Assembly (NCBI GenBank): GCA_003250395.1
Contig: QKGM01000054.1
Span: 1-57,936 of the forward strand
DNA length: 57,936 nucleotides
Source: Bacteroidota bacterium
Lineage (GTDB): Bacteria; Bacteroidota; Bacteroidia; Bacteroidales; TTA-H9
Reading direction: 5' to 3'
Shown: positions 8,953 through 16,250 of the stretch, piece after piece
Numbering within the stretch: the first letter of the stretch is position 1
Layout: each line of letters begins with the position of its first letter
Program-made: the position numbers and the translations under genes
The notes under the pieces: generated by a model
What the model was told of the DNA's origin: nothing
The model's input: the letters and a program-made list of their open reading frames with translations, nothing else
The model's database searches: none

Positions 8953-8997
8953 AAGTGTTGTTTTTATTTGTAAGTATTTATTATTGTTTATAAAGTT

Positions 8998-9453
8998 TTA
9001 GGCTAGGATTTTCATTTCAAGCATATTTTTTGAAAGCACTGAAAATGAGTGAACGATTTTTGTCCTGAATGTATATCTAGAAAATTTCTCACCCTTTAAG
9101 TTGTCTAAAATATTTATTGCCCATGCTTCAAATTCTCCATTCGCAATGTCAAAGTTAAATTCATGTGCAACTTTATTTCTAAGTCTGTTGATTTCTCTTA
9201 ATGATAAGATGATAAATCCCTTTGTGGACAAATCCTCTGAATCGATTTTTTCAAGCGCAGTAATTTTACGATTAAACGAATAATTATCAAGTTTTGTAAC
9301 TTTATTCCGTCTTAGAACAGTTTCTAAAATAGTCTCAAGAAGTAAATGCCCTTTTAGTAGAATCAACTCCAGATCAGTCTTTTGGTCAAGGTGACAAAAA
9401 ACAGCCCATTCTATTAGTGGATCAATTATATTATCTGATTTACCCTTTGTCAT
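8998..9453 (-). CDS. HEPN-like helical protein
   Basis: The ATG at 9453 gives 151 residues; a GTG at 9465 would add four. The protein is all-helical. A first long helix (LELILLKGHLLLETILETVL) is followed by LREINRLRNKVAHEF, whose R-x4-H (Arg92, His97) fits the R-x4-6-H motif of HEPN nucleases and HEPN-like dimers. Many HEPN proteins are RNases in toxin-antitoxin or defence systems; others are not catalytic. The partner would be the 81-residue protein encoded next. Activity is inferred from the motif alone. Confidence 0.6.
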   Translation of the reverse strand: MTKGKSDNIIDPLIEWAVFCHLDQKTDLELILLKGHLLLETILETVLRRNKVTKLDNYSFNRKITALEKIDSEDLSTKGFIILSLREINRLRNKVAHEFNFDIANGEFEAWAINILDNLKGEKFSRYTFRTKIVHSFSVLSKNMLEMKILA

Positions 9454-9512
9454 GTTGTCGAACACCGTTTGTTTTATGGCTCATCTCTCATGTTACTGGG
9501 TCCTCTAAAATT

Positions 9513-9650
9513 GCCGCATAACGTTCCCTTGCTATGTAAAGTTGCCGTATTTCAAAATGCTTTCTTATCACTCGCGCTAACTGAATAAAACGAGCGAAAA
9601 CGCCAGATTTCAGTAGCTTTTAGGCAAATTTATATAGCAAATGTTAGCAC
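9513..9650 (-). repeat. attC-like imperfect palindrome, site C (best paired)
   Basis: TAAC (9519-9522) and GTTA (9643-9646) frame 128 bp. The inner arms TTGCTATGTAAAGTTGCC (9529-9546) and 9623-9640 pair at 16 of 18 positions, and both mismatches would be G-T wobbles. The left arm carries extra unpaired bases next to the outer box. The shared block GTTGCCG..TTTC...GCTTTCTTATCA follows. On the gene strand the site ends in GTTATGC. Confidence 0.7.
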
Positions 9651-9701
9651 CAGGTTTTTGTTTCCTTCATAATCACAATTTACCTCACAGATTAAAATCA
9701 A

Positions 9702-9887
9702 TTATTCATTTGATTGAGTTGTCGGTGGAGGTGTTTGAGCCGGTGGTTGTGATGGTGGAGGAGGTGGTGGCGGTGGCGTTTGATAAATAGGTAATGAGTT
9801 GTTCCCTTTTATTAAATCACCTATTCCGGGATTACTAAAAGGACCGATTGACGGATTTTCTGGGATGTTTGAATTTTCGTCTGACAT
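9702..9887 (-). CDS. Proline-rich small protein paired with the two-TM gene
   Basis: I choose the ATG at 9887 (61 residues), four bases after the stop of the two-TM gene; an upstream ATG would overlap that gene. The N-terminal half is polar (MSDENSNIPENPSIGPFSNPG). The C-terminal half is a run of eight prolines with further PP pairs, a polyproline-II tail without any globular domain. Such tails usually bind a partner or act as linkers. Its tight linkage to the membrane protein within one cassette suggests they work together. No family is recognised. Confidence 0.6.
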   Translation of the reverse strand: MSDENSNIPENPSIGPFSNPGIGDLIKGNNSLPIYQTPPPPPPPPSQPPAQTPPPTTQSNE

Positions 9888-9891
9888 ATTA

Positions 9892-10386
9892 TTATTTATT
9901 AGTGAATGTTCGTTCAAAATATAAATCTGCATTAATTTTTGCTTTTTTGATTAAAGTTTTTGGTTTGGTTCTTATTATATCATTTACCATAGAATCTATT
10001 GTTAATTCTGTTTCCTTTATTTTAAAAAAACTTGTTTTTGCTTTATTCAAATCTATCGCTTGATGTTCGTTGTCATACCATAATTTCTCAAGTTTATTAT
10101 AGTAATCAGCATAGAATTTATTAATTACATCTAAACTACTTATCTGTTTTTCTGTCATTATCAAATGAGGTTGAACTAGCCTTATTAAAGAAATTAAGGC
10201 AATAATTATACAAGAAATTAATGGGATAGATTCCCAGATTTTCCAACCCATTACACCTCCAGTTGAAAATACAAGAATACATATATTGAAGTATCTAAGT
10301 ATTTTTCGTTGTCTATCAGAATATAGAGATATAAATTCTATATTATGTTTTGCTTGTGTTAATTCAGTCCAAATTCTAGTTCTCAT
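9892..10386 (-). CDS. Two-TM protein resembling SLATT-type effectors
   Basis: This 164-residue protein has an ATG start. An N-terminal amphipathic helix (about 8-30) is followed by two adjacent TM helices (32-50 and 53-72) joined by a very short turn, then by 90 residues of charged helices. This order (helix, hairpin of two TMs, cytosolic helices) is that of SLATT-like domains, predicted pore-forming effectors often linked to nucleotide-signalling or TIR/SLOG systems. No sensor gene of that kind is adjacent. The only partner is the proline-rich peptide four bases downstream. The SLATT link is a topology resemblance, not a recognised family hit. Confidence 0.6.
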   Translation of the reverse strand: MRTRIWTELTQAKHNIEFISLYSDRQRKILRYFNICILVFSTGGVMGWKIWESIPLISCIIIALISLIRLVQPHLIMTEKQISSLDVINKFYADYYNKLEKLWYDNEHQAIDLNKAKTSFFKIKETELTIDSMVNDIIRTKPKTLIKKAKINADLYFERTFTNK

Positions 10387-10410
10387 ATCGTAGTACTATT
10401 TTCAAACTTG

Positions 10411-10544
10411 GTGCTAATGTTTGGCGGTAAGGTTAGTTGCCGATTTCGAAGCACTTTCCTATCAAGGTAAGCTGAACTTTAATAAGAGAGAAAGCTTTGA
10501 AACTGGCAGTGCAATGGAAATAGGCTATACCACGTATTAGGTAC
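10411..10544 (-). repeat. attC-like imperfect palindrome, site D (degenerate)
   Basis: CTAATG (10414-10419) and ATTAGG (10536-10541) are the outer boxes, one base off the TAAC/GTTA pattern on each side and still complementary to each other, 126 bp apart. The inner arms pair only partly. The internal block GTTGCCGATTTCGAAGCACT followed by TTCCTATCA is the closest copy to the five-site consensus. Confidence 0.55.
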
Positions 10545-10549
10545 TGGCT

Positions 10550-10897
10550 TTATTTCCCTTTATAATTCAGGTTAAACATCTCTGGGTTCTTTTTTACATC
10601 ATTCATTAGGTCAAGAAATTCATCCATTGATTCAGGGATTTTAATCTCTCTTATACCCATGTCATATCCTAGTGCAATTTTTTTAAATTGGTATCTCAGT
10701 AAAAATCCAAATGGAATCACTGAGCCTTCATGATTAGAACCAGCCAAAAACAATACTCTCCCAATCCATTCATTTTCTTTAGGGTTTATTGTTTTAGCAA
10801 ACACGGGACAATCTTTTAACATTTGGTCAACAAGAAACTTATGAGAAAGCTTGTCTAGAATCTGGTTAATTTCAGTATCAGACTTTAATGTAATCAT
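10550..10897 (-). CDS. Hypothetical 115-residue protein
   Basis: ATG at 10897, 20 bp behind the 95-residue gene. It is a soluble alpha-beta protein with an N-terminal helix, a central stretch ENEWIGRVLFLAGSNHEGSVIPFGFLLRYQFKKIALGYD and a C-terminal PESMDEFLDLMNDVKKNPE helix. No motif or family is recognised. With the gene before it, it forms a two-gene cassette ending at site D. Confidence 0.6.
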   Translation of the reverse strand: MITLKSDTEINQILDKLSHKFLVDQMLKDCPVFAKTINPKENEWIGRVLFLAGSNHEGSVIPFGFLLRYQFKKIALGYDMGIREIKIPESMDEFLDLMNDVKKNPEMFNLNYKGK

Positions 10898-10917
10898 GAT
10901 TAAGGCTTATTAACAAA

Positions 10918-11205
10918 TCAATGTTTTATCAATTTATTGTAGGTACCATCTGGTTGTTTTTCTACTACAATATTAGCTAAAACAGTCCATTCACCAGTCA
11001 TGTCTAAGTATTTATAATCAAAAAGTCTAGATTTGACTTTATATGCAACTTCGAGATCATCTTCATTATCAAAACTAACATAATCACCCACTAATGGTAT
11101 ATTCCCAAAGTTATCAGTTACAAACGTCTCTCTATTTAGAGCTTCATCTGTTGGTCTTTGATTGTCTATTGTGCGTTGAAATTGAACTGTAATTGTCTGT
11201 TTCAT
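10918..11205 (-). CDS. Hypothetical 95-residue beta-rich protein
   Basis: ATG at 11205. The sequence alternates strands (TITVQFQRTI, VGDYVSF, VAYKVKSRLFDYK, EWTVLANIVVEK), like a small beta-barrel or immunity-type fold. It precedes the 115-residue gene with a 20-bp gap and probably shares its transcript. It starts about 83 bp after site E. No family is recognised. Confidence 0.6.
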   Translation of the reverse strand: MKQTITVQFQRTIDNQRPTDEALNRETFVTDNFGNIPLVGDYVSFDNEDDLEVAYKVKSRLFDYKYLDMTGEWTVLANIVVEKQPDGTYNKLIKH

Positions 11206-11287
11206 AATTTATATTTTATATCGTATGATTTTAATCTAATATCAAATAAAATTGTCATCTAAGTACGAATAAGTTTTTTACGCTTGT

Positions 11288-11419
11288 ACCTAACGTTGAT
11301 GGAATGAAAGGTTGCCGACCGAATGGCATTTTCCTGTCAAGTTACGTAATAGCTGAAATGAACTATACTCATTGAATTTACTACTGTCTTGGCTGTTATT
11401 TTTACGCATAGTTATCGAC
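11288..11419 (-). repeat. attC-like imperfect palindrome, site E
   Basis: TAACG (11291-11295) and GTTATC (11411-11416) are the outer boxes (124 bp, TAAC to GTTA). Inner pairing is weak. The shared block GGTTGCCGA...GCATTTTCCTGTCAAG is present. On the gene strand the site ends in GTTAGGT, which fits the integron core-site consensus GTTRRRY exactly. It sits 6 bp past the stop of the large ATPase gene. Confidence 0.55.
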
Positions 11420-11425
11420 TGTTTT

Positions 11426-13627
11426 TTAATTCAGCATCATATTGTAATGTTCAATATGACCAGTCTCCTTAAAAATGCTTTTGAAAACTTTATGGTATAT
11501 TTCAATCATATTCTGTTGATGTTCGATAAACAAATCATCTGGTATTCCATGAGAACCATCATTTATCCAGCAAATTAGAGACCTGCAAATCTTTTGTTCT
11601 TGAATATTCTCAAATTTGTTTATTAGTTCATCGTCGCCATATTTCCCAAGGATCTTAAAATAATTCTCAATAATTCTGCGCATTACATTTTGAGTTGTAA
11701 TAATTGAAGTGTTATCTCTGATTTTAAGTTCTTGCCACAAAAGTTCATAGGAGTTTTGAATTGGATTTTTCAATTCGAAGCATTCAATTGTTGAAATATT
11801 GTCATTTTTTCTCAGAATCCAGAAGAATGTGTCTCCAGATTCTTTTGTCCTCCCATCAATAAATGAAACTTCTTTATGAAAGTATACATTATGTGTTAGA
11901 AGAATTAGCTGTTTGATAATTCCTTCGTCTTTTTTGATTGCTTTAATTATTTCTTTGAGCAAAGTACTTACAATAAACAAAACATTACTATCAAGGCTTG
12001 ATACAGGGTCATCAACAACTAAAACTCTTTCCTCCGTTATATTATCCTCAGTTGTCCCGCCTTTTGCTAATTGTAGGAAATATAGAAAAGTAATAAATGT
12101 AACTTCACCTTCACTCAGAGTTGCTTCCGCTAAAGACCCGTTTTCTCTCAGTATTTGATATTGGTTTACACCTGTTTTTGAAGAGATAATTTCAAAATTT
12201 AAAAAGCCAAATGACTTTAGAATTCTATTAATTTCATTAACCGAAGGTTGAATACTTGTAATATTTTTAGCAAGACTTTTGATTTCCAAGTCTAGAGCTT
12301 TATAAGCTAATCTTAACTTCTCAACAATTTTTGAGATTGCTAAAACACCTTTTTGTAACCCTGAGTGGTGTTTTATAAAACTTTCAATTTTTGCTTTATT
12401 TTCTTCTGTAATAAATTTCCATATATCTTGAATTAATCTCAATCTTTCTGTGGAATAATTCAAAACAATCTGGTTATGTTTTTTTATTTCTTCGTTTGTC
12501 GTTTTAATTAATTGTTGAATATTTTCTACTTGCCCTTTGACTTTTATTAGTTCGAAAGACCTGCTTGGTTCTTTTATTTTATTGTTGAGAATTTCTTTGT
12601 TTGTGATAAATTGACTTTCAATTGTTTTTAGGAGAGCTGAGAATGACTCCATTTTTAATTTAGAAGTCTGATTTGCTTTTTCATTAACTTCAATCTGTGA
12701 TAATTCATTAATTAAGTTTTGTGAAAGTCTATTATATTCCTCAGAATTTGCTTTAACCAATCCTGTATCAGTAATATACTCCTTGTCGAAATATTTTTCC
12801 AATTTATTTTTAAAGTCTTCGGTAATTGTCACTTGTTGGCAGAATGGACAGGTTTGGTCATTTTCTTGAATATAGCTTCGACCTTCATTTACCCAGTCGT
12901 TTAGATTAAGTTTTTGAATTAATTTTGCTATATCTACATCCGATTTCCCAATTATTTTCTTTTCCCAAATTTTGTCATTTTCAATTTCAAGAAGAGTTGA
13001 AAATTCTATCTCAGGAAGTAAATTCATGGCTAGGGGTGCTTTACCAAAAATTGTCGTAGCTTTTTCAATTAAATAATCTAAAGTTTTTAATTCAGCAGTA
13101 TTGTTTTCATATTCATCAAGAATTCGATTTTTAAATGTTTCTTTTTGCATTACCCCTTTAAAGGCTTCCTTAAACGTATTTTCGTGTTTTTTATAAATAG
13201 AAACCCAAACGTCTTCCTTGAATCGATTTTCAAGTTCTTTTTTTGCTTCTATTTGAATGTCACATGTTGATTTTTTTTGTATTCCGTTATTTTTTAATTC
13301 CTGTAAGTCTATCTTTTTTTTCTCAATTTCTTCGGTTTGTTCTTTCGTGGCTTGTCCAAGAGTAAAAACTCCATCAATTGAACCTTTTCCAAAATTTCTT
13401 TCCCTAAAATCTTTGTTATATACAAGGGTGTTGATTGCTAATTCATTTGCCCATTTCAAAGATGAATTTTTAAAATTCGGGTCTTCTTGGTCGTAAAGGA
13501 ATTTTGTTATTGTCGTTTTCCCACTTCCATTAACTCCGTAGATAAAATTCACCTTTTTCATTTTATTAATCTGAATTCCAGTGCTATCAAAGGTCGCTAT
13601 GCTTTTTATTTCAATAGATTCAATCAT
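11426..13627 (-). CDS. RloC/PrrC-like SMC-type ATPase, candidate anticodon nuclease
   Basis: This 733-residue protein starts at an ATG at 13627. It has Walker A GVNGSGKTT (31-39), an ABC signature LSEGE (504-508), Walker B VLVVDD with the following PVSSLD (535-546), and an H-loop LLTHN (His579), split by about 400 residues of coiled coil. A CPFC pair (Cys260, Cys263) near the hairpin recalls the zinc hook of RloC. After the ATPase, Arg650-x3-Glu654 and His693 (in NDGSHGIPDD) have the order and R-x3-E spacing of the Arg-Glu-His anticodon-nuclease triad of PrrC and RloC, which cleave tRNA when DNA restriction is inhibited. The family (AAA_13) is clear; nuclease function is inferred. A type II RM system lies 5 kb away, not the usual type I partner. 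Confidence 0.8.
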   Translation of the reverse strand: MIESIEIKSIATFDSTGIQINKMKKVNFIYGVNGSGKTTITKFLYDQEDPNFKNSSLKWANELAINTLVYNKDFRERNFGKGSIDGVFTLGQATKEQTEEIEKKKIDLQELKNNGIQKKSTCDIQIEAKKELENRFKEDVWVSIYKKHENTFKEAFKGVMQKETFKNRILDEYENNTAELKTLDYLIEKATTIFGKAPLAMNLLPEIEFSTLLEIENDKIWEKKIIGKSDVDIAKLIQKLNLNDWVNEGRSYIQENDQTCPFCQQVTITEDFKNKLEKYFDKEYITDTGLVKANSEEYNRLSQNLINELSQIEVNEKANQTSKLKMESFSALLKTIESQFITNKEILNNKIKEPSRSFELIKVKGQVENIQQLIKTTNEEIKKHNQIVLNYSTERLRLIQDIWKFITEENKAKIESFIKHHSGLQKGVLAISKIVEKLRLAYKALDLEIKSLAKNITSIQPSVNEINRILKSFGFLNFEIISSKTGVNQYQILRENGSLAEATLSEGEVTFITFLYFLQLAKGGTTEDNITEERVLVVDDPVSSLDSNVLFIVSTLLKEIIKAIKKDEGIIKQLILLTHNVYFHKEVSFIDGRTKESGDTFFWILRKNDNISTIECFELKNPIQNSYELLWQELKIRDNTSIITTQNVMRRIIENYFKILGKYGDDELINKFENIQEQKICRSLICWINDGSHGIPDDLFIEHQQNMIEIYHKVFKSIFKETGHIEHYNMMLN

Positions 13628-13973
13628 GTGGATTGTCTTTTTTTATATACTGGTAATGTATATGTGAATCATCCCCTTAATTAATTTTTCCTTCCGATAT
13701 CAATCCTCCTTCTGAAAAATTCCATGTAGCCTCACTGTCATTAGTACAGCTATGTAACTCCGGACAGGATAGCTCCCCATTACCCCACTTAGAATACCTT
13801 ACCTCATCGTCCAGGCCGTTGCGGTTCACTTTCACCATCGGCGACAGAGAATAAATGACGCTGCCAGGTTTTTTGCCTGGCCAGACAATCCGCATTGTCG
13901 GGCGGTTAAAACAGGAAGAAACTGTTGGGCTGTAAAATCTCATAAAAGCTAAAATCGGGTTGTTGTAGCAAAA
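13628..13973. other. Island edge with a doubtful 88-codon frame
   Basis: A minus-strand frame runs from an ATG at 13943 to 13677 (88 codons, Trp- and Gly-containing, including a WGNGELSCPELHSC segment). It is more GC-rich than the sequence on either side. It has no recognisable domain, and I regard it as a possible remnant rather than a confident gene. Confidence 0.3.
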
Positions 13974-14204
13974 TTAAAACTTTTTGTAATCTATCCCGTT
14001 TTTTTGATTTTTTTTTCGGGAGAAAAATGACTCATTTTTAGACTCTAAAGATGTATCTTTATTGACCGTATTTTTCAAAACATACCCTATTTTTTGTCTT
14101 TCCAAATAATAGAACTGTTTTCCAAAATATGGGTGCGTTATTACACATAAATCATCCTCCTCTACACGTGTTTTTAAACTTTTTTCAAATTTTTTTAGTG
14201 ACAA
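13974..14204 (-). CDS. Hypothetical 76-residue basic protein
   Basis: The frame starts with TTG at 14204, a few bases after a TAATTTTG promoter-like -7 element on the minus strand. The segment DDLCVITHPYFGKQFYYLERQ weakly resembles the THP-F/Y...G-x-x-F core of small transposition-associated DUF5372-type proteins; this is a loose resemblance. The lysine-rich C-terminus is low complexity. The sequence is very AT-rich, like the island. It could be a remnant of a mobile element. Confidence 0.35.
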   Translation of the reverse strand: MSLKKFEKSLKTRVEEDDLCVITHPYFGKQFYYLERQKIGYVLKNTVNKDTSLESKNESFFSRKKNQKNGIDYKKF

Positions 14205-14596
14205 ATGGTCACAAAATTAGGTTTTTTAATCTTTTGATTGCGTGTATGATATAACTTAATTTTATAACTGACTCCTACCAAAAAGGGACCAAAGTTAGAG
14301 GTAAGATAGGTTTTTTCTATCTATGGCCTATCTTTACTGTATCTATGGAATATATTTCATATGACAGAGTCATGACTATGTGAAAATCACGGCACGTTTT
14401 TTGTAATGCCCTCGCGGCAACAGGTAATCATGCAGTAAAAGCCGGGGAGAAATCCGTGATGGTCAGGGGATTGTTTATAGTGTTCCATCCTGCCGTGAAG
14501 CATGGTAAGCTGATAACGGCCTGGCCAGTCTAGATGCGCAGGGTTACAGCACTGGCTGATACAGGAACCCTGGTTAAGCAGTAAAAGTGTAGATTA
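14205..14596. other. Gene-free boundary between the AT-rich island and GC-richer core
   Basis: This is 392 bases with no convincing gene. An inverted repeat AAGATAGG...CCTATCTT lies near 14303-14336 with a loop of 17-18 bases containing a T-run. Base composition shifts from strongly AT-rich to GC-richer at about 14390. Confidence 0.5.
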
Positions 14597-15928
14597 TTAC
14601 CGGTAGCCCCAGGCATCTGACCGGCGCTCCCCGAGGAGATGGTAGTCGCGCTGTTCGATGGCCCGCTTTACCTTTTCACGGTCGCGGTAGAGTGACCTGG
14701 TGTGATAACCGTTGAGGGCCATCCCGATATTGAACGCGACCGTGCACAGCACGAGTGTCACCAGCAGCCTGTGCCACACTGTACGCCTCTTCTTCAGCAA
14801 CCACTCGTAGCAGTAAAATGAATAGAACATGGGAACCGGCATCACGATGATGAAGGTGTGCGACGAGGGGCCTTTGATGGAAAAGAAGAAGGAGAGATAC
14901 ACAAGTATAAAGGCAGCAACTGTGATCCACTTTATCCTGACCCAGCCCTCGTCGGTGTTTTTCTGGAAGAAGGCCACCACGAACAGGATCACCTGGACAA
15001 ATCCTGCCACCAACAGGAAGATTACAGCGGGTGCCATCCATAACTGATCTTTTACCACTGCCAGACGGCTGGCCGTATTGCCACCCAGCCAGTAGTTTAC
15101 CTCGGACGAAGCAAACGCGAGGTACCGTGTCAGCACGGTGAACAGGTTTTTAATGTTGCTGTAGTTCAGCACGACATTCGATTCGACACCCTGGCTGACT
15201 ACCGCGGGGTGAAGCAGTGTAGGTACGAGGGTGGCGGCTCCGGCGAGCAGTCCGACGGTGAATATCACGACGGATGAGAGCAAACGGCCCCGGTCGTGGT
15301 GCCACTGAACAAGGAAGGCGTACCCGGCAAATGGAACCAGCAACACCCACGACAGGTGAAGCTGCACGATGAAGGTAAGCATCAGCCCCATGAGGAAGAA
15401 CGCCCATTGCCGGGGGATCAGCCTGCATCTGTTGGTGGCGAGTTCGAAGAACCCTATGAAGAAAGGGATCGCGAAAATAATCACGTACGACGGGTTGACT
15501 ACCCTTGTCCCGTAGTTGATGGTCCAGGGAGCCAGCATCAGCCACGTATAGATTATCCATTTCGGGAAGCCGGGAATCCGTCGGCTGATGTACCATCCGA
15601 AGAGGGAGAGGCTTGCAAACGAGAGGATGTTGACGAGCAGCACAGGCGATTCGGGAGCAGCCCAGGCGAAGAACGGCCCTCCGGCCAGCAGTCCCTGCAG
15701 GGCACCCGGGATCTGGGTCTGGGTATAGACCACATCGGGGCCATAAAAGGGCCATAACCCGGTGGTGTAATACCTGAGGCCGATGAGATAAATCTGCAGT
15801 TCGTCCTCAAACCAAAACTCTGAACATAGTCCGTAGATCACCCTGAACAGGAACAGGCCGGTCAGCAGCAGTACAAGAGGGTAGGAGTGCCGGCTGGTGA
15901 AGTATCGTGAAATCCGGTTCGGTGACAT
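14597..15928 (-). CDS. GT-C fold membrane glycosyltransferase (GT39/PMT-like)
   Basis: I use the ATG at 15928 (443 residues). The frame extends to a TTG at 15970, but that codon lies in a TACATTTG -7 promoter element. About eleven hydrophobic helices follow. The first periplasmic loop holds FWFEDELQIYLIGLRYY, with the acidic pair expected of GT-C enzymes, which use polyprenyl-phosphate sugars on the outer face of the inner membrane. No acceptor can be inferred. It stands alone with no polysaccharide cluster nearby. GC content and codon use differ clearly from the island to its left. Confidence 0.75.
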   Translation of the reverse strand: MSPNRISRYFTSRHSYPLVLLLTGLFLFRVIYGLCSEFWFEDELQIYLIGLRYYTTGLWPFYGPDVVYTQTQIPGALQGLLAGGPFFAWAAPESPVLLVNILSFASLSLFGWYISRRIPGFPKWIIYTWLMLAPWTINYGTRVVNPSYVIIFAIPFFIGFFELATNRCRLIPRQWAFFLMGLMLTFIVQLHLSWVLLVPFAGYAFLVQWHHDRGRLLSSVVIFTVGLLAGAATLVPTLLHPAVVSQGVESNVVLNYSNIKNLFTVLTRYLAFASSEVNYWLGGNTASRLAVVKDQLWMAPAVIFLLVAGFVQVILFVVAFFQKNTDEGWVRIKWITVAAFILVYLSFFFSIKGPSSHTFIIVMPVPMFYSFYCYEWLLKKRRTVWHRLLVTLVLCTVAFNIGMALNGYHTRSLYRDREKVKRAIEQRDYHLLGERRSDAWGYR

Positions 15929-16250
15929 GTGGCTTTGGCGTTTCGGCTTTGGGTTAATTGAGCGATACAAATGTAGGGGTAAAATAAATCGGATGGCAGA
16001 AAAATGGGAGCTGACGGTAGTGTATCTGTCAACAGTATGCTACTCCCCGGGTTAACACGGATGGTTTCAGCCAGGGGGAGCCGTGTCAGGAGTGCACGAA
16101 GTGAAAGCTCCTGGTTTTAGTCCGGACAGGGCTGTAAAATAATCTGCTTCAGGCTGTGCAGTGGGATAACGGGTATTCACCAAACAGAGCCACGCCAATG
16201 CAGTTGAGGGCATTGGCGTGGAAGTAATTTTTGGAATGGTGACAGGTGGA
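15929..16250. other. Gene-free stretch with -7 element and hairpin
   Basis: It contains TACATTTG (minus, 15968-15975), the likely -7 promoter element of the glycosyltransferase gene, and a perfect 12-bp inverted repeat at 16190-16221 (listed separately). Nothing else is seen. Confidence 0.55.
16190..16221 (-). terminator. Perfect 12-bp hairpin after the oxidoreductase gene
   Basis: CCACGCCAATGC and its exact complement are separated by 8 bases, 30 bp downstream of the oxidoreductase stop. It has no T-run, so it may act as an mRNA 3'-end stabiliser or a weak terminator. Confidence 0.5.

Noticed and set aside
13677..13943. 88-codon minus-strand frame
   Set aside because: No homology I recognise, no clear promoter or ribosome-binding site, and composition unlike the neighbouring island genes; kept only as a doubtful remnant in the gap entry.
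14641..15810. Overlapping long frames on both strands within the glycosyltransferase gene
   Set aside because: They are side effects of the GC-rich coding sequence; only the minus-strand frame has membrane helices and a GT-C loop.
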